The notes under the pieces were generated by a model that saw only the letters and a list, made by a program, of their open reading frames with translations, was not told the DNA's origin and searched no databases. A stretch of 44,586 bases of DNA from IMG/VR virus record IMGVR_UViG_3300024344_000033, positions 1 to 44,586 of that record. One strand, 5' to 3'. The translations under genes were made by a program, and so were the position numbers. Origin of the DNA: a virus. Shown here piece by piece: positions 8,187 through 16,020 of the stretch (its first letter is position 1; each line of letters begins with the position of its first letter).

Positions 8187-8194
8187 TATTTATT
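8187..8194 (-). promoter_or_regulatory. Late promoter for gp18 (AATAAATA)
   Basis: AATAAATA on the minus strand lies 31 nt before the gp18 ATG, within the 91-nt gap after gp17, the largest intergenic gap in the window. The rest of that gap shows no gene; only a weak imperfect hairpin follows the gp17 stop. Confidence 0.55.
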
Positions 8195-8246
8195 GTTTAC
8201 TACATTTACGAAGGGTAAAAGTGCTATGAGCAATGCATGAACACTG

Positions 8247-9902
8247 CTACATGTACTCCCACATGTAAGAACGATCACCATATTCATCAGTATTCCATCT
8301 ATCACCATCAACATCTACAAAACTACCCTCATCTAATCCGTCAGACATAAATCCAAATGGAGCCATATCTTGTTCTATTTGATTCTTCTGTTCATCATAT
8401 AATCTCTTTCTTACATCCTGATCAGTAAGTTCTTTAAAATAATCCTGTGCAACCAACCATGCATATATGACTAAACACATAGCAAGGTCATCATGGCATC
8501 CTTCTTCTGCCTCAAATGAATTACTTTTCTGAATGAATGTAGTTAATTCACTCATAATATCATAATCGCAAAAAAGAAGTTTATTTTCTTCTACTAAAGT
8601 CTTTAAGTTAAGAGCACCTACTTTCTTAACTGTCTTAGACATCTTAACTCCAAGTTGAGTTTTCTTACCAGAAAATCCTTGACCTACAACTTGTCCTGCC
8701 CTTCCCCTCATAGAACACATTAATAAATTAGGATACTCTAAATCAAAATTGAGAATAGCTGCTACTTGATCTCCTACATCATTTACCTCACATAAAATAA
8801 ATGCTTTATTATATTTAAGACCAATTTCTTGAATAATACTGGGAAAAAGCATAGGTTTAATATCATTATTCCTATACTTTGCAACTACAGAGTGAGGGAA
8901 CTCTGTTATATCAATCACAACAAAAGCAGAATAATCCTTTCCAACACCTCTCGCAACGTCTACTGAAATTATATAATCATGATTTTTTTGTGGTTCTACA
9001 TATACATCTAAACCAGCACTAGTTGTTTCTGGTTGTTGATATACTAATGCTCTTAATTTAGCAGGAGCAATAAGAGTATCAACAGATCCTAAGAACTCAC
9101 ACTCAAACTCAATCTTAAATTGTTGTTCTGATGTATTGGCAATTGTTTGTTCTTTCCATACATCGTCTCTGCCAGGTACTTCACTCCAATGAACATCGGT
9201 TGGTACATATTCATTCTTACCTCTTTCTGCATCATGCCAATACCTATAGAAGTGGTTCATCCCGTGAGGGGTTGAAACCATTATGACTTTAGTTGTTTTA
9301 CCAGAAGTAATAGTAGGATAAACACTAGAAAAGAAAGCATCAGCGATGTGATTGGGAACAAAAGCAAACTCATCCAAGAAGAGGATGTTGAAAGACATAC
9401 CCCGAACAGCACTAGCACTAGTGGAAGCTGCCAAGATTTTACTACCATTTTCTAACTCCAGTGAACCTTTATTCCATGATATGATTCCTTGCTGCATCCA
9501 TTTTGGTAAATTCTCATAAGCAGTCTGCAACCTACCCAGTAAATCTCTGGCAGTTGCTGCTTTGTTTGCAAGAATACCTATATTAACATTATCATTAAAT
9601 ACGGCATAATGTAGTAAGTAGGATACCGATGTTGTAGACTTACCAGTCTGACGAGGCATCTTACATATATTAAATCTATTCTCGTGAAAATTTCTTATTA
9701 ACTTTTCTTGAAAATCATATGGTTGGAAACCAACAAGACCCTCATCCAAACTAACAATCTTTACATGCTGTCTTGCAAAATATACTGGATCATTCTTACA
9801 TGCCATGAACTCAAGAATTTGCTCTTTAGTAAATTCTTGTTGAACATTTGCTTTTTTTAGAAGGGGGTTACCAAGATAAACTTCATCATATGTGGTTGGC
9901 AT
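8247..9902 (-). CDS. 17: Terminase large subunit gp17 (packaging ATPase and nuclease)
   Basis: This is the DNA packaging motor, which hydrolyses ATP to push DNA through the portal and cuts the concatemer into headfuls. It has 551 residues against 610 in T4. The ATPase domain shows Walker A MPRQTGKST (82-90), Walker B ILFLDE (173-178) and the coupling motif STPHG (210-214). The RNase H-like nuclease domain shows SVDVARG with Asp315, Glu372 in CEVND and Asp471/472 in CHDDLAM, matching the three acidic residues of T4 gp17. The C-terminus is acidic and ends in YMWEYM. Its ATG is one nt after the preceding 594-residue gene, so the two are coupled. Unlike T4, gp16 is not adjacent: two large genes separate the subunits. 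Confidence 0.97.
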   Translation of the reverse strand: MPTTYDEVYLGNPLLKKANVQQEFTKEQILEFMACKNDPVYFARQHVKIVSLDEGLVGFQPYDFQEKLIRNFHENRFNICKMPRQTGKSTTSVSYLLHYAVFNDNVNIGILANKAATARDLLGRLQTAYENLPKWMQQGIISWNKGSLELENGSKILAASTSASAVRGMSFNILFLDEFAFVPNHIADAFFSSVYPTITSGKTTKVIMVSTPHGMNHFYRYWHDAERGKNEYVPTDVHWSEVPGRDDVWKEQTIANTSEQQFKIEFECEFLGSVDTLIAPAKLRALVYQQPETTSAGLDVYVEPQKNHDYIISVDVARGVGKDYSAFVVIDITEFPHSVVAKYRNNDIKPMLFPSIIQEIGLKYNKAFILCEVNDVGDQVAAILNFDLEYPNLLMCSMRGRAGQVVGQGFSGKKTQLGVKMSKTVKKVGALNLKTLVEENKLLFCDYDIMSELTTFIQKSNSFEAEEGCHDDLAMCLVIYAWLVAQDYFKELTDQDVRKRLYDEQKNQIEQDMAPFGFMSDGLDEGSFVDVDGDRWNTDEYGDRSYMWEYM

Positions 9903-9903
9903 G

Positions 9904-11688
9904 TCAACAATTCCAAGCTCTTAATGATTTAGACAATCTATCATCTCCTGTATTATTAGAAGGTTTCTGTCTCTTTCTCATACCTTTCATCCTCGCACAA
10001 AAACTCTTTCTACGAGGGTTCCCAACTTTCTTTGAAGGAGCTTTAAGGTCACTGCCTGGATTCTCTGCCTCGTAAGACTTTCTTCCTTTTTCATTTAATC
10101 CTCCTGATTTGTTTTTACCTTCTTTTTTTGTCCATGCTGCACCTTCTAGTACATATTCAAAATCATCTCTCCAAGAGTATGATTCTTTCTTACTACTATT
10201 ACCCCAGTTAGCAGCACCTTTCTTACGGCACTTAACAAGAGCACCCGATGCATATGCACTAGGCCATACAGAGTAACGAGACTTTACCTTATGGTAACAA
10301 GCATCTTTTGTACCACTACCCTTACCTTTTTTATCTGACTCTGCTATTTCTACTTCTTCTTTTTTCATCTTCGAGAAAGTCTGGGCAAGATTTGCTTGCT
10401 TCTTAGTCCTCGTGCTGTACTTATTTGGATTATCATCAACATGTTTAGCAAACTGCTGAACACTCATGTCTGCTGCGTTTGCTTTCTTGGTAAATGCACC
10501 AGGACGTTTTACTGCACCTTGAATCCAATCTTTCTCTTCTTTTCTGGTTTTCTTCACACAGTTTGGATATCTCTTTCCAAACATAGTCTTCATACCCTTC
10601 TTCTCATATCCTTTCCAACATGCTTCATCAACCTTTTCTTGCTTACCATAAGTTATGCAAGGATCCTGTCCACAACCACAGTTCTTTTTAGATCCTAATT
10701 TTACATCTTCTACTGCTTCACTCTTCATATCTTTGATATGCTTTCTTACCCTATTTGCTTGACTCTTGTGCATTTTACTTGCTCCGTCTAGTTCTTTTGC
10801 AATAGTTTTAAGTTCTTTGTCCTCGTTCACCTTTTTCTTAGGTTTATCAGTACTAACATATGTAGGTTTTGCAGCACCAGTCTTAGATTGTTGATTAGGA
10901 TCTGCTGCTTTCTTTCTTCTTGATGCAGAATCTCTTTCTGCTTTTGACATGCTGGCACGTTTAGAAGATGAAACGCATTTAGGTGTACCCTCACCTGGTT
11001 CATCACTTGCACAGGTTCCACCTGTCTTGACGTTTACCCAACCACCTTTACCATCTTTAGATTTAGATCCTTTAAACCACTTATGAAGAGAACCTTCTGA
11101 TACTTGTATCATTGGTTCACTTGGATCATAATCCTCGATGTCATATGATAACAATTTAGAACCTGGATATACTTTCTGTATTTGAGCAATCACATCAGTT
11201 CTATTAGGTTTCTTTAATTGAGGGAAGAACATTTGCAACATAAAGTTTCGTCCTTTCCACCTTAGAAAGACCCTTACAATATTTCCAACTCTAGATTGTA
11301 TACGTTGTGCTTCTGTTAAAGTAGGATCTTCCCATTCAACTGTTGGTTCTTGAACTACCATAGGTTCTGGTTTAATAAGATCTATAGATTCATATTCTGT
11401 AGGTGTAAAGTCATCTCTCCAATTAGATACTTCTATTTCTTCAGAAACGCCACCCCCATTGCCGCCACCATTCCCATTACCACTAGACCCGTTACCACCA
11501 TTTCCGTTACCATTCGAGCCATTCCCATTTCCGTGAGAACTTCCGTTGCCGTTGCCATTACCATTTTTCTTTTTAGAATCATCATCTTTTTCTAGCCATC
11601 CACCACGACCTACGTGATATCCGCCAGGAATAGGTTTGCACTTTTTATCTTTAGTGCAATAATACTGTCCACTTTTACAAGTTTTCAT
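9904..11688 (-). CDS. Multi-domain Cys-rich, basic mosaic protein of unknown function (594 aa)
   Basis: This looks like a string of small unrelated domains. Residues 4-35: a Cys motif CKSGQYYCTKDKKCKPIP then GYHVGRGGWL. 41-80: an Asn-Gly repeat linker. 89-107: NWRDDFTPTEY, echoed by SWRDDFEYVLEG at 505-516. 130-190: a compact domain, GNIVRVFLRWKG. 199-250: SLHKWF then GGWVNVKTGG, resembling DUF5872. 337-380: a Cys block ending MFGKRYPNCVKK. 395-443: RPGAFTKKA. 460-496: a DACYHKVKSRY block. 529-594: GGLNEKGRKSYE, KSFCARMKG and SLRAWNC, resembling DUF6321. The last types recur in marine phages and giant viruses. It is strongly basic overall, so nucleic-acid or virion packing is possible, but no function is known. 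It starts at ATG with a perfect late promoter 23 nt upstream and abuts gp17. DUF names are from memory. Confidence 0.85.
   Translation of the reverse strand: MKTCKSGQYYCTKDKKCKPIPGGYHVGRGGWLEKDDDSKKKNGNGNGNGSSHGNGNGSNGNGNGGNGSSGNGNGGGNGGGVSEEIEVSNWRDDFTPTEYESIDLIKPEPMVVQEPTVEWEDPTLTEAQRIQSRVGNIVRVFLRWKGRNFMLQMFFPQLKKPNRTDVIAQIQKVYPGSKLLSYDIEDYDPSEPMIQVSEGSLHKWFKGSKSKDGKGGWVNVKTGGTCASDEPGEGTPKCVSSSKRASMSKAERDSASRRKKAADPNQQSKTGAAKPTYVSTDKPKKKVNEDKELKTIAKELDGASKMHKSQANRVRKHIKDMKSEAVEDVKLGSKKNCGCGQDPCITYGKQEKVDEACWKGYEKKGMKTMFGKRYPNCVKKTRKEEKDWIQGAVKRPGAFTKKANAADMSVQQFAKHVDDNPNKYSTRTKKQANLAQTFSKMKKEEVEIAESDKKGKGSGTKDACYHKVKSRYSVWPSAYASGALVKCRKKGAANWGNSSKKESYSWRDDFEYVLEGAAWTKKEGKNKSGGLNEKGRKSYEAENPGSDLKAPSKKVGNPRRKSFCARMKGMRKRQKPSNNTGDDRLSKSLRAWNC
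11448..11568 (-). repeat. Asn-Gly coding low-complexity repeat
   Basis: Inside the 594-residue gene, short near-repeats of GGTAACGGN/AATGGNAAT type encode a run of Asn-Gly, Gly-Gly and Ser-Gly dipeptides (residues 41-80). The stretch is locally much richer in G+C than its surroundings and is a likely slippage site and flexible linker. Confidence 0.8.
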
Positions 11689-11711
11689 GTAACTTTATAT
11701 ACCCTATTTTT

Positions 11712-11719
11712 TATTTATA
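11712..11719 (-). promoter_or_regulatory. Late promoter for the 594-aa gene and gp17 (TATAAATA)
   Basis: The minus strand reads CTATAAATA, a perfect late motif, 23 nt before the ATG of the 594-residue gene. It overlaps the stop codon of the fibre gene. Confidence 0.65.
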
Positions 11720-13916
11720 GGTTAGAGATAGTGAGATTATTAACAGCACCTACACCTACCCAAGTGGTTCCATTATAAATTTCTAATTGGGTACTAGTAG
11801 TATTAAAGATAAGAGCACCTGCGTTTACTGTGAGTGCATCTCTTTGTACAGTTGTTATAACTGGTGGATAGAACATATGAGCAGCAGTTACTACACCAGC
11901 AAATACAGCATTACCACTAGGTTTCATAGTAATACCAACTCCTGTGCCACCCTCATAAGCGTATCCAACATCAAGTCCACTTCTAGCAGTAACTAAACCA
12001 ATAGAATCAACATTCTTTACATTTTCTTTAAAAATTGTTCCTGCAACAGAAATATCTCCATCAAACTTTGCGACAATTGTTGTACCAGCTAATCCTGTTG
12101 GACCAACATATAATGGAAACTCTTCTTTAGCAGAAGATGTATTAATACCAACATACCTTGTAGTACTAACACCTACTGAATTAGAACCCCATGTTCCACC
12201 CGCACCTGCAGAACCTCCTGCAGAAGGGGTGAATAATTGGAGATCTTTATCCCATGCTAAAACAAATCCATCAGTTGCAATACCAGCTCCAACATCAACA
12301 TCCTCCATTCTAGTAAGGAAGACTTCACCACCCCCACCGAGAGTTGAAATTTGTTGTTGTATCCTATTAATGAATAGTCTATAATGACTTTGAAGATCCT
12401 CAAGCGTTGCATACTTCTGATCTAATGGAGTTAAAGGATCTGAATTATCAACATTAGGAGGAATATTTAAAAGACCTTCTGTAAGAGTCTTTTCATCAAA
12501 CTTTTCTAAAACTTCTTCTAACTTATCAATTTTCTTAGAAAGAGATTCATTTCTTTCTTGTAGATCATCAGTTACTCTTATTTGTTCTACAAGATCTTTA
12601 AATTCTTTTCTTAAACTATCAACATGCTTTTCATTAACAGTAAAATCTATTTTCATCTCTTTAAGTTGAGATGATAAATTTTTCTCAAAATTAACAACGG
12701 CAGGAACTACCGCATTTTTCATTTCAGAATAATACTTAGAAGTACTTGTATCTAAGTTTTCTTGAAGTTCACAAATATTATCTGTGAGACTTTCTTCCAT
12801 TGTATTAATCTTTTTAGAAAAATCACCAAGAGCATTTTCATATTGAACTTCTTTTTCTTTAAAATCTCTAGAAAGATCATCATATATTCTTGATAAATCT
12901 TTTGACTTATTAATCAATTTATCAATTGTATTAGTTTTTTCTAAAAGAACTTCATCAATTTCAATGTCTTTATTATTAACTCTTTGCTGCAGATTAACAA
13001 CATTTTTATTAATTTTAGAAACTTGCTCATCTAAATTTTTAGATATATCTTTTACTTCCTCTTCTGTCTTTAACTTAGAATCTACTAAAAGCTTTTTATA
13101 CTTAGGAATTTCCTTATTAACAAATTCATCAAAATTTTCTGTAATTTCTTTAATTTGAGATTCATATTTTTCTTCAATCTCTTTTGCAGTTTCTTCTACA
13201 GCAGAAATTTTTTCCTCTGTTCTTACCTCTGTTTCTGCAAAAAACTTTTTATACTTAGGTAATACTTTTTCAAGAAGAGATTCAACTTTTCCACGAATAC
13301 CTTTAACTTCCTCTTTTACAGATGAAAGATTTTCCTCATTAATAGATTCAATACTTTCTGTAATATGAGAAAGATTTAAATTAATTTCTTTATGAACATC
13401 CTCTACTTTAGATGTAATATCCTCCTTAAAATTTAAAAATCTACTATCAACCCTTGTCTCAGAATCTACAATTAATTTGTGGTAAGAAGGTACTTCTTCA
13501 TCTATAAAATTATAAACAGTTTCTGATAAAGAAGAAAATTCTTCTTTTATAGCAAAAACACTTTTAGAGTTTAAAGTTTTTACTTTATCTTGAACACTTC
13601 TTATAGACTCTTCTACAAAAAGAAGTTGTGCAGTCATTGCATCATCAAGATCTTCTTTTTTGATAAGGTCTTGAATACTATCGTTAATATCAGATACACT
13701 TTCAGTTAAACTATCTACCTTTTCTATATTATTTTTAAAAGTATCAAAAGTATTAGTAAATTCAGTAAGAGTCTGAATATGATCAAAATTTGACTTAAAG
13801 GAATCAAAAGCTTCAGAAATTTTCTCCACTTTTTGGGGAGTAACATTTTCCCTAATTTCATCTAAAGAAGAATTAGGATTCTTATCATAAAATTCTGACG
13901 GCTTTTTGAGTGGCAC
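11715..13916 (-). CDS. Long coiled-coil fibre protein (733 aa), possible neck or tail fibre
   Basis: This looks like a trimeric fibre. Residues 20-520 are almost continuous coiled coil, rich in Glu, Lys, Ser and Leu without Pro-rich breaks. Three related segments mark the rod: VPSYHKLIVDSETR (142-155), LPKYKKFFAETEVR (219-232) and IPKYKKLLVDSKLK (270-283). Then come KYATLEDLQSHYRLFINRIQ and a GGGGEVFLTRMEDVD hinge (527-541). The Gly-rich beta C-terminal part has VAKFDGDISVAGTI and ends in a LIFNTTSTQLEIYNGTTWVG motif, common at C-termini of phage fibres. The start is GTG with GGAGA about 10 nt upstream; an AATAAATA motif lies 25 nt upstream. The coiled-coil rod plus globular end recalls T4 fibritin (wac), which is missing from its usual place, but I see no sequence homology. 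The exact role is unknown. Confidence 0.8.
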   Translation of the reverse strand: MPLKKPSEFYDKNPNSSLDEIRENVTPQKVEKISEAFDSFKSNFDHIQTLTEFTNTFDTFKNNIEKVDSLTESVSDINDSIQDLIKKEDLDDAMTAQLLFVEESIRSVQDKVKTLNSKSVFAIKEEFSSLSETVYNFIDEEVPSYHKLIVDSETRVDSRFLNFKEDITSKVEDVHKEINLNLSHITESIESINEENLSSVKEEVKGIRGKVESLLEKVLPKYKKFFAETEVRTEEKISAVEETAKEIEEKYESQIKEITENFDEFVNKEIPKYKKLLVDSKLKTEEEVKDISKNLDEQVSKINKNVVNLQQRVNNKDIEIDEVLLEKTNTIDKLINKSKDLSRIYDDLSRDFKEKEVQYENALGDFSKKINTMEESLTDNICELQENLDTSTSKYYSEMKNAVVPAVVNFEKNLSSQLKEMKIDFTVNEKHVDSLRKEFKDLVEQIRVTDDLQERNESLSKKIDKLEEVLEKFDEKTLTEGLLNIPPNVDNSDPLTPLDQKYATLEDLQSHYRLFINRIQQQISTLGGGGEVFLTRMEDVDVGAGIATDGFVLAWDKDLQLFTPSAGGSAGAGGTWGSNSVGVSTTRYVGINTSSAKEEFPLYVGPTGLAGTTIVAKFDGDISVAGTIFKENVKNVDSIGLVTARSGLDVGYAYEGGTGVGITMKPSGNAVFAGVVTAAHMFYPPVITTVQRDALTVNAGALIFNTTSTQLEIYNGTTWVGVGAVNNLTISNL

Positions 13917-13941
13917 TCTATTTTATCTCCATCTATAACTA

Positions 13942-13949
13942 TATTTATT
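13942..13949 (-). promoter_or_regulatory. Late promoter for the coiled-coil fibre gene (AATAAATA)
   Basis: AATAAATA on the minus strand lies 25 nt before the GTG start and overlaps the end of gp16. Confidence 0.55.
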
Positions 13950-14364
13950 CAGTTTTTTTAAGAGTCTCGCTCTTAATCAATTTTGCAAGATCTGCAGTAG
14001 ATCCAACAAAAAGTGAATTATTAACTGTGGATGGTCCCTTAACTACTTGCTCTTCATTAACATCTTTCAGTTTTTTCTGAAGATCAATCAATTTATCAGT
14101 AGCATCAGAAACACTTTTAATAAGTTGACCAGCAACTTCATATGCTCTGGGCATTTCACTTTCTTGAGCAATTTCAAGAATACCATCAATTGCTTCTTGA
14201 CCTTTCTCAATTATACTATAGAGATTACCTCTTGTATATTCATAATCTCTTGTTATATCATCTTTAGTAAGTCTATCAGGTTTTTCTTTTTTAATTACTT
14301 CAGTTTTTTCTTCTGGTACTACTTCGGGAGTAATATTAAAAGTTTTATCTAATCTATCAGTCAT
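13945..14364 (-). CDS. 16: Terminase small subunit gp16
   Basis: This is the small terminase subunit, which in T4 recognises DNA for packaging and regulates the gp17 ATPase. It has 139 residues against 164 in T4. A charged, flexible N-terminus (1-35) leads to a central helical pair, DYEYTRGNLYSIIEKGQEAI to ATDKLIDLQKKLKDVNEEQV (about 40-108), typical of the oligomerising core. SMPRAYEVAGQLIKSVSDA parallels T4 SPRHMEVFATLMGQM. The C-terminal NNSLFVGSTADLAKLI (115-130) matches T4 NATVFMGSPTELMDEI. It overlaps the gp15 stop by 4 nt (ATGA), so it is translationally coupled. The order 15-16 is as in T4, but gp17 is about 4 kb downstream instead of adjacent. Confidence 0.92.
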   Translation of the reverse strand: MTDRLDKTFNITPEVVPEEKTEVIKKEKPDRLTKDDITRDYEYTRGNLYSIIEKGQEAIDGILEIAQESEMPRAYEVAGQLIKSVSDATDKLIDLQKKLKDVNEEQVVKGPSTVNNSLFVGSTADLAKLIKSETLKKTE

Positions 14365-15398
14365 GAGATCTCACCATCAAATCCGAAGTTATCGCCATCT
14401 TCAATAAGAACATTATCATCGTAAGTGACAGTTGTATCTGTTGAAGATGTTATTGGGTTGATAACTCGTAGAGCAGATCCTTTAACGTGAGAAGCAGCAA
14501 GAGTATTATCTTGTGCTCTTTCAACAATAATAGAATTCGCATTTACCGTTGTTATCTTCATCTCTTCTTCATCAATATAACAATAAGTTGGTTTAGGAGT
14601 CGATGAAGTATCTAAGAAGATATTAGAAGTAGAAACAACTTTAATTTCCACTTCTGTTAGATCAACATCTTCATCTAGAGTTGTAGTTATAGGACCAGCA
14701 TAACTCTTGGTTGCTCTTGGAGTAACTCTGTATGTAAGATCTCTTTGTGTATTGGTAGTATCTGTACCAGAAAGGTAACTAACTCTAGCACTCCTAATAA
14801 GGTCACTAGTAGCAGTAGCAGATGGACCAAACATATAGGTCTTAGCAGTAAATCTTAAAGTATAAAGAAGAACCCTTCTACTCTCAAAATCTCCCTCATA
14901 ATCATCCTGCATTGTAATATTTTCTAATATAATTGGAACATCTCTTTTCTCTTTAATATTATCTACTAAGGTAACAGTAACATTATAAGCTGGTTGGAAA
15001 TATGGAAGTATCTGTTCTGTGATTTGTAATGCATCATCATTTAACTTACACATAATAGCAAGTTCAAATTGCATATTATATGGAACTGGCATATATGACT
15101 TCTTAGTCTCTGTTCCATCATTAGGATCTTTTACTGTAAACTGTTGAGTTGTAGTTACTTTTCTAGAAGGGTCATAGGTAAGACCTGTAAATTCAAAAGA
15201 CATTCTAGGCAACGTTATTGCCGTTGCTTTATTAATATCAGGTGTTTGATTTAACCTTGCTAAAAATTTCTGGGTAGGACCATATGCCAAAGGAACTCTT
15301 ATCTCTGATCCTTCTTGTTTTACGGTAATCCCATTAAAAAGAGTACCAAATGATATGATAGTTCTTCTCAGAATTTCGTTATAAAAATACTCAAACAT
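14361..15398 (-). CDS. 15: Tail sheath stabiliser / tail terminator gp15
   Basis: This protein caps the tail, stabilising sheath and tube and joining them to the neck. It has 345 residues against 272 in T4. The start MFEYFYNEILRRTIISFGTL matches T4 MFGYFYNSSFRRYATLMGDL. The segment ITEQILPYFQPAYNVTVTLV (about 129-148) matches T4 IVEQILPYFQPHFN. The motifs RVPLAYGPTQKFLARLNQ and FESRRVLLYTLRFTAKTYMFGP also fit the family. The extra C-terminal part (about 235-345) contains an IDEEEMKITTVNANSIIVE stretch that resembles the K-x-D-E-I-x-x-Y module of the gp7-like and DUF4815 proteins. AGGA lies about 10 nt before the ATG and a perfect TATAAATA 21 nt before it. Confidence 0.95.
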   Translation of the reverse strand: MFEYFYNEILRRTIISFGTLFNGITVKQEGSEIRVPLAYGPTQKFLARLNQTPDINKATAITLPRMSFEFTGLTYDPSRKVTTTQQFTVKDPNDGTETKKSYMPVPYNMQFELAIMCKLNDDALQITEQILPYFQPAYNVTVTLVDNIKEKRDVPIILENITMQDDYEGDFESRRVLLYTLRFTAKTYMFGPSATATSDLIRSARVSYLSGTDTTNTQRDLTYRVTPRATKSYAGPITTTLDEDVDLTEVEIKVVSTSNIFLDTSSTPKPTYCYIDEEEMKITTVNANSIIVERAQDNTLAASHVKGSALRVINPITSSTDTTVTYDDNVLIEDGDNFGFDGEIS

Positions 15399-15419
15399 CG
15401 TTATAGTCCTAGTATAATA

Positions 15420-15427
15420 TATTTATA
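15420..15427 (-). promoter_or_regulatory. Late promoter for gp15 and gp16 (TATAAATA)
   Basis: A perfect TATAAATA on the minus strand lies 21 nt before the gp15 ATG and overlaps the stop codon of the Ycf35 gene. Confidence 0.65.
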
Positions 15428-15803
15428 CCCAACGAGTAACCACTAATTCAATAGAATTATCATCCATCTCCCATTCCTCTTCTACTTTAAATCCCATTTC
15501 TTTAATTTGATTATGAACTGTCATACGAGCATACTGTTGAGTAACCTTCTCAACAAACCTTTTTGGAGGAACTGGATCCTTCCAAGTTTGTATATCTGCG
15601 ACTAATTCATACTCACCGTTATTATTTAAACGAAACCCAATATCATTCCCTATAGAAACATCAACCTTTACTTTTTCATGCTGATGATCGAGAGGATTGA
15701 TTAACTCTTGATTTTCTTTAACTTCATATTGGAGAAGTTCAAGTGCCTCAATAAGTTGAGGTTTATTCTTAATCTTAGTCTTTATTGTGCTGAAGTGAGA
15801 CAT
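15423..15803 (-). CDS. ycf35: Ycf35 family protein (DUF1257)
   Basis: The protein starts MSHFSTIKTKIKNKPQLIEA, which is the signature of the DUF1257/Ycf35 family encoded by cyanobacteria and some algal plastids. Its length of 126 residues matches the family. It has no membrane segment or catalytic motif that I can name, and the family's biochemical function is not established. It overlaps the upstream DUF2997 gene by 29 nt, the same gene partnership seen in cyanobacterial genomes, which implies joint function and joint acquisition from a host. It lies between gp14 and gp15 and so interrupts an otherwise conserved neck cluster. It may be a virion-unrelated host-takeover protein carried within a late operon, or expressed from its own upstream signal. 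The family call is strong; the role is unknown. Confidence 0.88.
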   Translation of the reverse strand: MSHFSTIKTKIKNKPQLIEALELLQYEVKENQELINPLDHQHEKVKVDVSIGNDIGFRLNNNGEYELVADIQTWKDPVPPKRFVEKVTQQYARMTVHNQIKEMGFKVEEEWEMDDNSIELVVTRWV

Positions 15804-15984
15804 GTTCGTTGACAGTAGCGGGTTGATAAAATTCAGGTTTAAATTGACGAGTTTCTAAAACTCCAAGTTTATTATCTATTTGTTCAGTAAGTTCTAAGCA
15901 CTCACCAGAAGCAGCTCCAATAACTTCTTCAGTTACATGACCGTCCTGTCTAATTGTAAACTTAAGTGTTTGTTTTTTTGTCAT
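15775..15984 (-). CDS. DUF2997 family protein
   Basis: This is a 69-residue protein starting MTKKQTLKFTIRQDGHVTEE. I chose the ATG at 15984. A longer reading from a TTG at 16020 would add 12 residues that overlap the end of gp14 and do not fit the family. It resembles DUF2997: a short beta N-terminus, I-x-x-D-G-x-V-x-E, then G-x-x-C-L-E-x-T around one Cys (ASGECLELTEQIDNKLG). In cyanobacteria these genes lie beside ycf35, as here. The function is unknown. No Shine-Dalgarno is visible; a TATAAT hexamer preceded at 18 nt by TTGGTA lies immediately before the ATG. The family call is from memory of the motif pattern. Confidence 0.75.
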   Translation of the reverse strand: MTKKQTLKFTIRQDGHVTEEVIGAASGECLELTEQIDNKLGVLETRQFKPEFYQPATVNEHVSLQHNKD

Positions 15985-15990
15985 TATAAT

Positions 15991-16020
15991 ATTATAGCAT
16001 GAATACCTATGGAGTACCAA
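15991..16020 (-). promoter_or_regulatory. Candidate host-type (sigma70-like) promoter before DUF2997/ycf35
   Basis: The minus strand reads TTGGTA, an 18-nt spacer, then TATAAT, ending 6 nt before the ATG. It lies across the end of gp14. A start at the usual distance would make a nearly leaderless mRNA. AT-rich DNA gives such matches by chance, so this is weak. Confidence 0.25.

Noticed and set aside
8215-8250. Possible terminator after gp17 (AGTG...CACT followed by TTTT on the minus strand)
   Set aside because: The stem is short and imperfect with a large loop, and the T-run is only four bases; not convincing as an intrinsic terminator.
10396-10698. Plus-strand open frame of 100 codons with Cys and Phe clusters
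   Set aside because: It lies opposite the basic 594-residue gene, whose Lys codons read as Phe/Leu on the other strand. No expression signals are present.
15985-16020. Twelve-residue N-terminal extension of the DUF2997 protein from a TTG codon
   Set aside because: It would overlap gp14 and add a Cys/Tyr/His segment unlike the family; the ATG at 15984 gives the expected start and length.
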